In this document: positions 28,897 to 38,046 of the stretch, in pieces
Position numbering within the stretch: the stretch's first letter is position 1
Layout: each line of letters starts with the position of its first letter
NCBI RefSeq assembly: GCF_016461715.1
Contig: NZ_JAEMUI010000020.1
Location: 1 to 64,000 of the forward strand
Length of the DNA stretch: 64,000 nucleotides
Direction of reading: 5' to 3'
Source: Marinomonas spartinae
GTDB lineage: Bacteria > Pseudomonadota > Gammaproteobacteria > Pseudomonadales > Marinomonadaceae
Translations under genes and position numbers: made by a program
Notes under the pieces: model-generated
What the model saw: only the letters and a program-made list of their open reading frames with translations
Told to the model about the DNA's origin: nothing
Database searches by the model: none

Positions 28897-31055
28897 TAAT
28901 TCATTTCCTTATTGAATAACATTACTACAGCAGCTCCTTGGTATTGCTCAGGCAGTTCTAAATCATCGGGGTGACAGATCAAAAGACTACCTCCAATGGT
29001 TTCCATTACTTTATCTGAATAATACAGACCTACCCCCATTCCTCCGGGTCTTGATGTTTTAAAAGGTTGTTTTGCTTCCTCTGGTGTTAAGCTAAAGCCA
29101 GGACCGTTATCCATTACTACTAGCGCGGGTCCTTCCTTAAACCAGTTTGGTAGACTATCTATACGTATAGCTGGTTTAAAGCCGCTGTTTTCTTTCTCTG
29201 CCTTTAAACTTGTCCAATGAATAGAGTTATCGACTAGATTGGTTAATGTTGCTTGAAGTAAGCCAAATGGTGCTGTCACTTCAAATGATTCTGACTCATC
29301 AGTATTGATTGGACATGAAAATGTAACGTTATGGTATTCAAAACGGTGCTTATTCAATTGCATTATCTTTTGAGTAAGCGCTTTGATGTTAAAAGTTTTT
29401 TGTTCGTTTCGTCGAAGTAAGGGGGCGAAACCTTCGAGCAATTCCGCTAGGTGCTCTGCACGTTTTAGCAGAATGTCGTAGTCATCAGCATGACGAATTG
29501 ACTCATTTAGCTCATCTACTCCCCTTTCTACTTCGTGGAAGATAACCGCTAAATTGATACCTGCAATCCCGGAGCTTAAGGTAACCTCACGCATCTGATA
29601 GTAATCAGATTCTATTTGTGCGACCTTCCCTCCCATTTTTTCCTCAAGGTTATGTGTCTTGATTGTCTTTTTGATTGCTTCAATATTTTCAGCGAAACGA
29701 GATGTTGCTGGCGAGGCATCTTTAACATCCCCCTTAAGGTAAAGATCAAGCGCTTCTCGATCTCGTCTATGCTTGAGGTGAAAATCTTCAATTACGCTAG
29801 CCACTATCCAGCGATAGCGCTTATACGTATCATTTTCATCGAAACCTTCTCGGTTAGTCTTTTCTTTAAGGCCATCGCTATCTTCAAGATTCAAGTCAAT
29901 ACCGCCGATAACCATTCCTGTATCAATCTTTTGACCAGGCATATTTATACGTCCAGCATTTAAGCCTAACCAGTCATCTTTACCTTCACCATAGTTGAAC
30001 ACGCGAATACCGTCACGATATACGCGTACACCGGACTGCTCCTTTAAATATTCTTTTACGAATTGAGGTGAGCCAATGGCGTTAAGTACAGCTGGTGTTT
30101 TCATGAAGACATAAAATGTACCAGATATTGCCCCAATCCCTTGCAAGTCCTCTTGTTTTAGCAATAACGACTCACGAATCGCTTGATCGCGCGCTAGTTC
30201 CTCTTCCTTACTTGGTTCTAGAAGCTCTAGTGCCTCATCTTGAGTCTCAGAGGACGATGATGCCAGTTCTTTGAATGTTCTTGGTGGATTGAAAGCATAG
30301 GTAGACGAAAATTTGCCATTTTCATCGATAATAAAATCGTACGTCCACATTGCTTTATCAAGGATGTCTTGAGCTTCAAGTACATCTGAGACGTCATTTT
30401 CTCTTCCAGGAACACTTAGTTTTACATCAAAGTCAGAGACAGATTTAAATGGAGATATAAGGCTAGTTAATAGGCGCTTCAAGCGTCTTAAATCGCCACG
30501 AGTCCAGTGTGTATTATTGAGGTCTCCAATTTCAATTCTAGTTCCTGTTTCCGATTCAAAGTATTTAGGTGTGTTCAGAGGCGTAATGGTTACTTTGGTA
30601 TCTTCAATGTATTGAGCTTCACCAATTAATTTTGGCCAATCAATGGTGATTTGGTGCTCTTGAGAGTCTTCCGCTCGTGTATTGATAGTGAGTTTTTTAC
30701 CAAGTTTATGGACAGCTAAACGGCCAACACCTTTTTCACCTAAAGGAAGGCGGTTTAAAGGGGCAGGAGTTCTAACTCTGTTCTTACTACGTTTACTGTT
30801 TGTGCCAATTTCCATCCATTTATTGAGAATGTCATCTTCAGTCATTCCCGAACCATGATGATCCCAAATAATGATATTAGGGTTATCATTCTCTAGGTTT
30901 AACGTGACATCTACTTTTGTAGCATTAGCATCATAAGCATTCTTTACCAGTTCGAATACAGCTAAGCGATCATCACCGATCAACTCATCGCCAAGTAGTT
31001 TGAGCAAATGAGCATTTGCTCTAAACGGCCTAATTAGTGGCTTAATATCTTCCAT
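28896..31055 (-). CDS. MutL/MORC-like GHKL ATPase fused to a histidine-kinase core
   Basis: 719-aa soluble protein with two Bergerat-fold ATPase modules. The N-terminal Hsp90/MutL-like module (about 10-220) has the N box ELVKNAYDA (E35, N39, D42), D65-G68-G70, and GEKGVGRLAV (106-115). An S5-like transducer follows (about 300-400) with VYRDGIRV and DWLGLN, typical of R-M-linked MutL/MORC relatives. The C-terminal part is a kinase: a DHp-like helix with H507 in VIFHEVERG, then HATPase_c with LVDNSIHW (608-614), DNGPGF (649-654) and GMGVGL (672-677). The receiver gene overlaps its stop by 1 nt. Substrate and signal are unknown; a role in sensing DNA or invading elements together with the methyltransferase is inference. 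Confidence 0.85.
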   Translation of the reverse strand: MEDIKPLIRPFRANAHLLKLLGDELIGDDRLAVFELVKNAYDANATKVDVTLNLENDNPNIIIWDHHGSGMTEDDILNKWMEIGTNSKRSKNRVRTPAPLNRLPLGEKGVGRLAVHKLGKKLTINTRAEDSQEHQITIDWPKLIGEAQYIEDTKVTITPLNTPKYFESETGTRIEIGDLNNTHWTRGDLRRLKRLLTSLISPFKSVSDFDVKLSVPGRENDVSDVLEAQDILDKAMWTYDFIIDENGKFSSTYAFNPPRTFKELASSSSETQDEALELLEPSKEEELARDQAIRESLLLKQEDLQGIGAISGTFYVFMKTPAVLNAIGSPQFVKEYLKEQSGVRVYRDGIRVFNYGEGKDDWLGLNAGRINMPGQKIDTGMVIGGIDLNLEDSDGLKEKTNREGFDENDTYKRYRWIVASVIEDFHLKHRRDREALDLYLKGDVKDASPATSRFAENIEAIKKTIKTHNLEEKMGGKVAQIESDYYQMREVTLSSGIAGINLAVIFHEVERGVDELNESIRHADDYDILLKRAEHLAELLEGFAPLLRRNEQKTFNIKALTQKIMQLNKHRFEYHNVTFSCPINTDESESFEVTAPFGLLQATLTNLVDNSIHWTSLKAEKENSGFKPAIRIDSLPNWFKEGPALVVMDNGPGFSLTPEEAKQPFKTSRPGGMGVGLYYSDKVMETIGGSLLICHPDDLELPEQYQGAAVVMLFNKEMN

Positions 31056-31326
31056 TTACACCTCTCGAAATCGAGTTTTCTTATCCTGAATACAAGCAGA
31101 GTTTTTGGATTACTTTGGTGAGCAGCATTGAAACTTATACATGCATTATTTTAAATAGTATTCATTTAATATTTTGGACCTGTTCTCTCCTTTGTTCAAT
31201 CATAACTTGCCGTCTCTAAGTTCTTTGACAGTTTCGAAGATAGGATGTTTGCTTTGTGGTTGCACTTTTATTAGAGAGGTAAGTCAGACCAACAGAGTTA
31301 GATGGCTAGGCCTGACTGATTGGCTA
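31056..31326. other. Intergenic region with a relic of a second yicC 3' end
   Basis: 271 nt between the kinase gene and the lipase gene. It must hold the kinase promoter on the minus strand. At 31168-31202 it carries a diverged copy of the last codons of yicC. No complete gene is present. An imperfect inverted repeat, AGTCAGACC with GGCCTGACT, near 31279-31318 lies just after the lipase stop and may help end its transcript. Confidence 0.45.
31168..31202 (-). repeat. Diverged copy of the yicC 3' end (left copy)
   Basis: 35 nt that match 33216-33250, the end of the real yicC, at 31 positions. Read on the minus strand it encodes IEQRREQVQNI followed by Lys and a stop, against IEQMREQIQNI followed by Glu and a stop in YicC. 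The mismatches are partly silent or conservative, so this looks like a piece of a yicC allele from a related genome. It forms a direct repeat around the lipase/DUF6795 segment. Confidence 0.75.
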
Positions 31327-32472
31327 TTAAGCAATTGATTGCAATGCAATTTTGGCTGCTTTAAGTAGTCTAGCGATGGTATTTTCAAATACCCATTTTA
31401 TAAAAGAATAAGTAAGCTTGGTTGGTATGCCAACAGCGAGCCCTGAGAAGACGATCATATGTGCTAATAACCCTCTGACTTGATCTTCAAAGCCTACCAT
31501 GGAAGCGATTTTTACTACTGCCTGTGCCATTAAGTCATATACGGTACCGATGGCGGCTGCCCCGGTTTGTAAAGAACTCACTAAGGCAGTGAAGCCGCCA
31601 TCATGCAATAGCGTTAGTAGTGCGGCAGTGATTTTATCGGCCCAGTGAGTGGAATAGTAGGCATTTAGACGGTCTTCATAGTTGAGCCTAACACGCTGAT
31701 AAACCGACATGCCTTTCTGGCTGAAGATATCGCTCCAACTGCTATGATCTGCTGTATTAATATATCCAGGGGCCGTTGCCATTGAGTGTGTTGCTGGACT
31801 AATGTTCACTGCTCTTAATGCTGTATATTCTTGACCGCTATTAGGTGTATGTACAAAGGGCCAAACAGGAACTTTAGTAACAGGGTCGGACGCATGCACA
31901 CAGCGAAATATTTGATCTATACGTCCGCCACTAACTTCTGCAAAGCCTTTTTTGCCAACGCGAGGGCTGCCAAAAGTATATAGGTAAACGGTTTTGTCAT
32001 AGGTTGCTTTAATCCAATCTGCAACCAGTGTGGCGACTGCACCGCCAAGGCTATGGCCGACACAATGGATGGCCCCATTACCATTTAGAACCTCTGGTTG
32101 TTTCATATAACTAGCGATGCCTTCCCTAAGAGAAGCAAAAGTAGATTGAAAGCCTTTATGAACTGGCATGCCAGAGTCACTATTTTTACAATGGCAGGTT
32201 ATATCGGTGATGGCATCCGCTTTTGTATTGGTTCCTCTAATCGCGATAACATGATCATTATTATATAGTTCGCTATGGCCTTTTCCTATTAAGGCAAAAC
32301 CAGTTTCTTGTCTCCAAAAAAAGCCACCAGAGCTTCCTTTTTTAATATTGTTAATATTGAAGCTAAAATGTTTTTTTATGATTTCAGGTAATATTAATGT
32401 TTTAGGGGATCTTTCTACAGTATAGGAAAGTTGAGCAATTCTTGATGCTATACAAGGGGTTAGGGTATTCAT
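31327..32472 (-). CDS. Class-3 lipase, possible secreted or T6SS effector
   Basis: Alpha/beta-hydrolase of the Lipase_3 family, 381 aa. Motifs: oxyanion-side IAIRGTN, nucleophile elbow GHSLGG (Ser about 141), FGSPRVG, and ASDPVTKVP with the catalytic aspartate. The last 90 residues are rich in hydrophobic helices, as in membrane-targeted lipase effectors. There is no Sec signal peptide. The ATG at 32472 has AAGGA at 6 nt and is preferred over one at 32490. A DUF6795-like gene precedes it directly on the same strand. Lipases with such a partner often belong to type VI secretion cargo, but no vgrG, hcp or PAAR gene is in the window. AT-richer than its core neighbours by eye. Confidence 0.82.
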   Translation of the reverse strand: MNTLTPCIASRIAQLSYTVERSPKTLILPEIIKKHFSFNINNIKKGSSGGFFWRQETGFALIGKGHSELYNNDHVIAIRGTNTKADAITDITCHCKNSDSGMPVHKGFQSTFASLREGIASYMKQPEVLNGNGAIHCVGHSLGGAVATLVADWIKATYDKTVYLYTFGSPRVGKKGFAEVSGGRIDQIFRCVHASDPVTKVPVWPFVHTPNSGQEYTALRAVNISPATHSMATAPGYINTADHSSWSDIFSQKGMSVYQRVRLNYEDRLNAYYSTHWADKITAALLTLLHDGGFTALVSSLQTGAAAIGTVYDLMAQAVVKIASMVGFEDQVRGLLAHMIVFSGLAVGIPTKLTYSFIKWVFENTIARLLKAAKIALQSIA

Positions 32473-32490
32473 ATTTAATCCTTTAAACAT

Positions 32491-33027
32491 TTATTTCAAT
32501 TCATTATAATTTTCTACAACTTTACTTTTATAATAAGATTTTATTGATTCATCTTTAAAGTAACAAAGACTAATAATTGGTTGATCAGATCTACCACCAT
32601 TTTTAGAAAGATCAACTTCATGTTGTATTTCTTTATTCTGAAGGTCTGCCTCTAGGTGAAGCATTAATTTATTTAATTGATCTTCTGAAGGCCAACTTTT
32701 TCTTGTGCACCAGAGCCAATAATACTTATCTTCATCGCTTAACTTCTCTGTTTTTTTTTCAATATATATATCTTGAAAAACCATACTATTCTGGCCAAAG
32801 ATGTCTCCTGGTGATCGTGATTTAACTATTTTCTCATCAAACTCAAATTCGCCATTATCATTAGTAGTTGAATAGTCAAATAGAGCATTCTTTTTATCGT
32901 AGCCAGCGTAGAAAAGCTCGCGTACGACTTCAGCTCCAACGACTGGCTCACCGTTATCTGTAATTCTGCCTTTTACTGGGGGCGACAATTCCACGTCATA
33001 GCGTTTTAAACCAAAAAAGCTGACCAT
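32491..33027 (-). CDS. DUF6795-like protein paired with the lipase
   Basis: 178-aa protein with an N-terminal carboxypeptidase-regulatory-like beta domain: ELSPPVKGRITDNGEPVVGAEV, then TTNDNGEFEFDE. From memory this resembles DUF6795, which is found beside lipase-type effectors; the assignment is not verified. There is no signal peptide or membrane helix. Its stop is 18 nt before the proposed lipase start, so the pair is one transcription unit with this gene first. It may be an immunity or chaperone/adaptor protein for the lipase; the sequence alone does not decide. Confidence 0.65.
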   Translation of the reverse strand: MVSFFGLKRYDVELSPPVKGRITDNGEPVVGAEVVRELFYAGYDKKNALFDYSTTNDNGEFEFDEKIVKSRSPGDIFGQNSMVFQDIYIEKKTEKLSDEDKYYWLWCTRKSWPSEDQLNKLMLHLEADLQNKEIQHEVDLSKNGGRSDQPIISLCYFKDESIKSYYKSKVVENYNELK

Positions 33028-33209
33028 AGCTTTGCTTCCTTATTAATCTTTTTAAGATTTTGCTAAAGCGTATAGAGATATAAGGAGGGGCTGATTAAGT
33101 CACAAAGAGAGCTATCCATCCTTAGATATGAATACATTCCTTTAGCATATAGGGCTAACGCATACTAACAAAAGAGCGAGTCATGGTTCTATCTTGCAAT
33201 GTGTAAAAA

Positions 33210-34076
33210 TTACTCAATATTCTGGATCTGTTCTCTCATTTGCTCAATCAACACCTTCAATTCCACGGCGCTTTGGGTGGTTTCCACGACGATGGATTTT
33301 GAGGAAAGGGTGTTGGCTTCGCGGTTGAGTTCTTGCATAAGGAAGTCGAGTCGGCGGCCTATGGGGCCGTTTTGTTGTAGCTGACGACGGACTTCTTTGG
33401 TGTGGGTGGCGAGGCGATCCAGTTCTTCGGCGACGTCGGCTTTTTGCGCCAGTAACACGATTTCTGCTTCGACGCGCATGGGGTCGAGGTCGACTTTGGC
33501 GGCTTCCAGTTTATCCAGTAGGTTTTGTTTTTGCGCGGCTAGAATCTCTGGTAGTTTGGCTTTGACGTCTTCGACGATGGTATCAATGGCATCAAGGCGC
33601 TGTTCGATGATGTCTTTGAGTTGTGCGCCTTCGCGAAGTCGTACTTGGATAAGCTCGTCGACCGATTGGTTAAAGAGTTCGACGACGGCTTTTTTGATGG
33701 CTTCAAAGTCGCTGCCTTCTTCGCTGAGGATGCCCGGCCATTTTAAGATGTCTAACGGATTGGCTGGATCGAGGTCTTTAAACCAGGTGCCAAGTGTGTC
33801 GATGGCCTTCGCTAAGGCTTGGGCGTTGCTTGGGTTGATGCTCAAGCTGGTGGCGGCTTTGTCGACGCCTTGAAAGCGCAGTTGACATTCTAGTTTGCCT
33901 CGGTTGATTTTTTTGCGCAGCACATCACGGAAAGCAAACTCAAGCTCGCGGAAGTTTTCCGGTAGACGAAAACTGGGCTCTAGGTAGCGTTGGTTCACTG
34001 AGCGTACTTCCCAGCTGATGGAGCCCCAATCGAATACGGCTTCTTGGCGTGAGAAAGCGGTCATGCTTGCTGTCAT
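33210..34076 (-). CDS. yicC: YicC family endoribonuclease
   Basis: 288-aa YicC/YloC protein, an RNase-family factor implicated in sRNA turnover in E. coli. The N-terminus SMTAFSRQE is the usual start, and the C-terminal half keeps the acidic helix-rich region ending DFLMQELNREANTLSSKS. Length is normal. It is divergent from rph, as in many gammaproteobacteria. Its last 12 codons are those duplicated at 31168-31202, so the 3' end is a recombination junction, but the gene itself is intact. Confidence 0.93.
   Translation of the reverse strand: MTASMTAFSRQEAVFDWGSISWEVRSVNQRYLEPSFRLPENFRELEFAFRDVLRKKINRGKLECQLRFQGVDKAATSLSINPSNAQALAKAIDTLGTWFKDLDPANPLDILKWPGILSEEGSDFEAIKKAVVELFNQSVDELIQVRLREGAQLKDIIEQRLDAIDTIVEDVKAKLPEILAAQKQNLLDKLEAAKVDLDPMRVEAEIVLLAQKADVAEELDRLATHTKEVRRQLQQNGPIGRRLDFLMQELNREANTLSSKSIVVETTQSAVELKVLIEQMREQIQNIE
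33216..33250 (-). repeat. yicC: yicC 3' end (right copy of direct repeat)
   Basis: The genuine yicC terminal codons, matching 31168-31202 at 31 of 35 positions in the same orientation. Together the two copies bracket about 2 kb carrying the lipase and DUF6795 genes. Confidence 0.75.
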
Positions 34077-34258
34077 CTTGAGTACCTAACAATCAATAAA
34101 AAAGAAATAAAGAGAAAAACGAAGGGCTTATTGTAGCTTAACGGGCTCTGCTTCGACAGTTTCGTAGATTGTTGGTTTTTCCCATCACTGGGGGCGCAAT
34201 TTTATCTAAGATCATTATAATTGGGTCTTTAAAAATGGTTATGACAGAGAGAGCAAAT

Positions 34259-34981
34259 ATGCGTCCAAGCGGAAGAGAAGCAGATCAGTTACGTTCCCTG
34301 AAGATCACACGCAACTTTACTAAACATGCCGAAGGGTCGGTGTTGATCGAATGTGGCGATACTAAGGTTATTTGTACTGCGACAGTGGTCAATGGCGTGC
34401 CTCGTTTCTTGAAAGGCAAGGGCCAAGGTTGGATTACCGCAGAATATGGTATGTTGCCTCGTTCTACGCACAGCCGTATGGACCGCGAAGCCGCACGAGG
34501 CAAGCAAGGCGGTCGCACGGTTGAGATTCAACGTTTAATTGGTCGCTCTTTGCGTGCCGCGGTGGATTTGAAAAAATTAGGTGAGAATACAATCACCATT
34601 GACTGTGATGTCATTCAAGCCGACGGCGGCACTCGTACGGCCTCTATCACCGGTGGTTTTGTGGCATTGGCCGATGCCATGCGCGTGTTGGTGGAAACGA
34701 AAAAAGTAAAAGAAAACCCCATTGTGGCACAAATTGCGGCCATTTCCGTGGGGGTTTATCAAGGTGTGCCCGTACTCGATTTGGATTATCTAGAAGATTC
34801 CAATGCCGAAACCGATATGAACGTCATTATGAACGACAAAGGAGGTTTCATTGAGATTCAAGGAACGGCCGAAGGCGAAGCCTTTAGTGATGAGCATATG
34901 ATGGGCATGTTGGCGGTGGCGCGTAAAGGTATTTCTGAAATCATGGCGCTGCAACGGGATGTATTGTTTGAGAAAAAATAA
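34259..34981 (+). CDS. rph: Ribonuclease PH
   Basis: Phosphorolytic 3'-5' exoribonuclease that trims tRNA precursors. The product of 240 aa starts [12 protein letters not shown], matching the E. coli start, and has [28 protein letters not shown], and the phosphate/metal-site [17 protein letters not shown]. An in-frame upstream ATG (34232) and a further open stretch exist, but ATG 34259 gives the family length. The ribosome-binding site is weak (AGAGAG). Divergent from yicC; followed by a strong terminator. Confidence 0.96.
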   Translation: MRPSGREADQLRSLKITRNFTKHAEGSVLIECGDTKVICTATVVNGVPRFLKGKGQGWITAEYGMLPRSTHSRMDREAARGKQGGRTVEIQRLIGRSLRAAVDLKKLGENTITIDCDVIQADGGTRTASITGGFVALADAMRVLVETKKVKENPIVAQIAAISVGVYQGVPVLDLDYLEDSNAETDMNVIMNDKGGFIEIQGTAEGEAFSDEHMMGMLAVARKGISEIMALQRDVLFEKK

Positions 34982-35010
34982 GCGTTAGCACGGCTTATAT
35001 TTTGAATAAG

Positions 35011-35059
35011 ACCAGCCCCTGATAGATTGCATTGCATCCTATCAGGGGCTGGTTTTTTT
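35011..35059 (+). terminator. Rho-independent terminator of rph
   Basis: Perfect 15-bp stem (35011-35025 with 35039-35053), 13-nt loop and a T run to 35059. It stands between rph and the convergent 5'-nucleotidase gene. Confidence 0.93.
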
Positions 35060-35064
35060 ATTGG

Positions 35065-36681
35065 CTATGGCTCCCGTTGAATGGCCCCTGTTGGGGCGTA
35101 ATCGTCTGGATTCAGCGGTGAGTGCTGTTTGATGTACTGCACTAATAGGTCCGCATCGCTGTCGCCTGTGTTGACATAGCTTGGTAGATCAGTGAGTTTC
35201 GGGTAGCCGTCACCGCCATTGGCGGAGTAGTTGTTGGTGGCAAGGCGGTAGGTTCGGCCTTGTTCAAGTGGCTTACCGTTAATGAGTATGTGGGTGGCTT
35301 TGCCACTTTTCAGGGTGAGTGATACCCCTTGGAATTGGGCAAAGGCCCCAGTGCCTGGCGGCATACTGGCCACCGCCGATAAATAGTCTGTGAGCTGGTC
35401 GGCGTTAAGCGTGACATACGCTAAGGTGTTTCCAAAAGGTTGGACTTTCAGCACACTTTTATAGGTGATAGCACCTTCTGGGAGGCTGTCACGAATGCCG
35501 CCTGAGTTCATTACTGCGAGGTCAGCGTGGGCGGCTTCTTTCATCGCGCGGGCAATTAAGTTGCCTAAGTTGGTTTCTTCATGGCGAATTTGGTGTCGAT
35601 CCCCGATAAAGTCGCCAGTTGCCTTACCGATTTGGGTATTGAGCGCTTGTTCGCCCTTTTCTTGATAAGGGGTCAATAAGTTGATCATGTCTGGGTCTTG
35701 TGGAATGTCATCCTCAATCAATCGGTCTTTGCTGTGTTGGTCTGACGTATTTTTCTTTAAGTTCACTGGAATGAGCTTATAGGAAGAGTGCGTAATTTTG
35801 CCGTCTTCATAGGTTAGATCAAGGCGCCCCACGTATTTACCCCACTCGTGAGCTTGTAGAATCAAGGTGCCATTTTGTACGTCGGGTTTGAATAGAGGGG
35901 TTTGAGAATGACCGCCGATAATCACGTCAATGCCGGGTACCGCCCGAGCCAAGGACACGTCACCAGGTGCATTGCCGCCATGGCTGCCATTTTTATAATG
36001 GCCCATGTGAGTGATGGCGATAATAAGATCCGCCTGTTTACGCAGTTTTGGGATCAAAGCTTTGGCCACCTCAATGGGGGATTTGATCTCCAAGCCTTTG
36101 AGATATTCTGGGTTACCAAGCTTGGCGGTATCGTCTGTGGTGAATCCGACGACGGCAATTTTTAGGTCCCCTTCTTTGAAAATTTTATAGGCCTGAAACA
36201 GTGGTTTGCCCGTTTTTTTATCGATGATGTTGGCGGAGAGGAAGGGAAATCCTGCCCATTTTTGCTGTTGCTCCAGTACCGCTCGGGGATTGTCGAATTC
36301 ATGATTCCCTAGGGCCATGGCATCGTAGTGAAGCATGCGCATACCGAGAAAATCTGGCTCGGCGTCTTGTAAATCGGACTCTGGAACGCCTGTATTAATG
36401 TCGCCGCCGGATAGTAGCATGGTGTAGCCATCGTTTAGCGCGACTTCTTCGCGAATATTATCGATAAGGGTTTTGCGGGCAGCTAAGCCATATTCGCCTT
36501 GCTCATTCTGCCAGAAGCGACCGTGGTGGTCGTTGGTGTGTAAAATGGTCAGATGATAGATCTTGCCCGGCTGCCAATCGGGTTTTTCTGGTGGCGTAGG
36601 TGCAAGGCTTGCACAACCTACCATGACGAGGGTAAGCAGGCTGATCAGGAAATAATTAAGAGATCGACGATACTGTTTCAT
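35065..36681 (-). CDS. UshA-like 5'-nucleotidase lipoprotein
   Basis: 538-aa periplasmic nucleotidase/UDP-sugar hydrolase anchored as a lipoprotein. The signal peptide has a lipobox ending at C23 (LVMVGC). The metallophosphoesterase domain has HTNDHHGRF, GGDINTG, GNHEFD, THMGHY and GGHSQT, which supply the two-metal ligands. The C-terminal nucleotidase domain has NSGGIRDSL and NNYSANGGDGYP for base stacking. Overall layout and length resemble UshA/NutA. It stands alone between two terminators. Confidence 0.92.
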   Translation of the reverse strand: MKQYRRSLNYFLISLLTLVMVGCASLAPTPPEKPDWQPGKIYHLTILHTNDHHGRFWQNEQGEYGLAARKTLIDNIREEVALNDGYTMLLSGGDINTGVPESDLQDAEPDFLGMRMLHYDAMALGNHEFDNPRAVLEQQQKWAGFPFLSANIIDKKTGKPLFQAYKIFKEGDLKIAVVGFTTDDTAKLGNPEYLKGLEIKSPIEVAKALIPKLRKQADLIIAITHMGHYKNGSHGGNAPGDVSLARAVPGIDVIIGGHSQTPLFKPDVQNGTLILQAHEWGKYVGRLDLTYEDGKITHSSYKLIPVNLKKNTSDQHSKDRLIEDDIPQDPDMINLLTPYQEKGEQALNTQIGKATGDFIGDRHQIRHEETNLGNLIARAMKEAAHADLAVMNSGGIRDSLPEGAITYKSVLKVQPFGNTLAYVTLNADQLTDYLSAVASMPPGTGAFAQFQGVSLTLKSGKATHILINGKPLEQGRTYRLATNNYSANGGDGYPKLTDLPSYVNTGDSDADLLVQYIKQHSPLNPDDYAPTGAIQREP

Positions 36682-36811
36682 TTAGCCATTCCTTTGAGTT
36701 TTCGCTTGCCAGAAAGGTAGCTTATATCGGTGGTAAGTTCGAGAGTTTGTGTGAAAAGTTTGCCTCTTTCTCTTGTAAATGAAAGGTCTTGTTAATGCAC
36801 CGTCACGCTAT

Positions 36812-36835
36812 AAAAAAGCCAACCCGAAGGTTGGC
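36812..36835 (-). terminator. Terminator of the glucose importer operon
   Basis: On the minus strand a GCCAACC stem closes on a stable TTCG tetraloop and is followed by six T (36812-36817). It lies 35 nt after the ATPase stop and ends the gtsABCD-like operon. Confidence 0.93.
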
Positions 36836-36869
36836 AAAATACAATGACGGGGTCCCTTATATAGGTTGG

Positions 36870-37979
36870 TTAAACGTCTAAGCGCCTGCCTGACTTCGCG
36901 TCGAATACCACGGCTTTGGAGGTATCGAACATCATGTTGATGACATCCCCAGGTTTGGCTGGGTAGGCTGGGTTCGAGCGACAGTTGATCTCGGCGTCGT
37001 TGATGCGCGTGAGGATCATGGTGTCGGCGCCCATTGGCTCGGTGACTTCCACTTCTACGCCAGTGGTTACGACGAACGCTTGGCCTTCTTTGTGGGGCTG
37101 GGGTTCGGTGATCATTTCAGGGCGTAAACCAAGTAGCACCGTCTCGCCGACATAAGCTTTTAATGAGTCTGGGTTAGGGAAAGGCAAGGCTGTTGTTTCA
37201 CTGGCATTCAGCTCTAGCATCGGTACACCGTTCTGCTCGACGATTTTCGACGGTATAAAGTTCATCGCAGGAGAACCCATAAAGCCCGCAACAAATAAGT
37301 TTGCTGGATTATCGTAGATTTCCTGCGGTGTACCCAATTGCTGCACTTCGCCATCTTTCATTACTGCAATGCGGTCGGCCAAGGTCATGGCTTCGATCTG
37401 ATCATGGGTCACGTAGACGATGGTGGTGCCAAGTTTCTTGTGTAGCTTTTTGATTTCGGTACGCATTTCCACACGCAATTTGGCGTCTAGGTTCGATAAC
37501 GGCTCATCGAATAGATACAGCTGCGGACGACGGGCCAAGGCTCGGCCCATAGCCACACGCTGACGCTGACCACCGGACAGTTGCGCTGGTTTACGATCCA
37601 ATAAGTGGCTGATCTGTAACAGTTCTGCTACCCGTTGAATTTCCACATCGCGTTCTTCTTTTGGCACTTTACGCATTTCTAAGCCAAAAGAGATGTTTTG
37701 TGCCACTGTCATATTGGGGTACAGCGCGTAAGATTGAAACACCATGGCGATGTCACGATCTTTTGGGCTGGTGTAGGTGACATCTTTGTCCGCGATGAGA
37801 ATACGACCTTCGGTCACATCTTCCAGCCCAGCGATGGAATTCATCAGGGTGGATTTACCGCACCCAGAAGGGCCGACGAGAATCAAAAACTCGCCCGCTT
37901 CAATGGCAATGTTAATGCCTTTTAAAATTTCTGTTTTGCCGTAGCTCTTTTTTACGTTGTCTATGGTTAGGTTTGCCAT
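36870..37979 (-). CDS. gtsD: Sugar ABC importer ATPase, GtsD/MalK type
   Basis: 369-aa ATPase of the CUT1 carbohydrate importers. Walker [11 protein letters not shown]-loop VFQSYALYP, signature LSGGQRQR, Walker B LYLFDEP and the switch histidine in VTHDQ are all present. A C-terminal TOBE/regulatory domain runs from about 240. It is the last gene of the unit started by the binding-protein gene, 67 nt after the second permease. The symbol follows the Pseudomonas glucose system because of the binding protein's resemblance. Confidence 0.9.
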   Translation of the reverse strand: MANLTIDNVKKSYGKTEILKGINIAIEAGEFLILVGPSGCGKSTLMNSIAGLEDVTEGRILIADKDVTYTSPKDRDIAMVFQSYALYPNMTVAQNISFGLEMRKVPKEERDVEIQRVAELLQISHLLDRKPAQLSGGQRQRVAMGRALARRPQLYLFDEPLSNLDAKLRVEMRTEIKKLHKKLGTTIVYVTHDQIEAMTLADRIAVMKDGEVQQLGTPQEIYDNPANLFVAGFMGSPAMNFIPSKIVEQNGVPMLELNASETTALPFPNPDSLKAYVGETVLLGLRPEMITEPQPHKEGQAFVVTTGVEVEVTEPMGADTMILTRINDAEINCRSNPAYPAKPGDVINMMFDTSKAVVFDAKSGRRLDV

Positions 37980-38046
37980 CTTGTTGCTCCAAATTCTCTG
38001 TGAATCGCTCGCATGGTGAAAGAATGAATAAGTGCGAGCATCGTTC

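Noticed and set aside
25999..31055. Calling the locus a known Detocs system or a standard type II restriction-modification system
   Set aside because: The kinase lacks the expected sensor architecture, there is only one receiver protein and no recognised PNP-type or other known effector, and no restriction nuclease or Vsr gene was found. Only the general analogy is kept.
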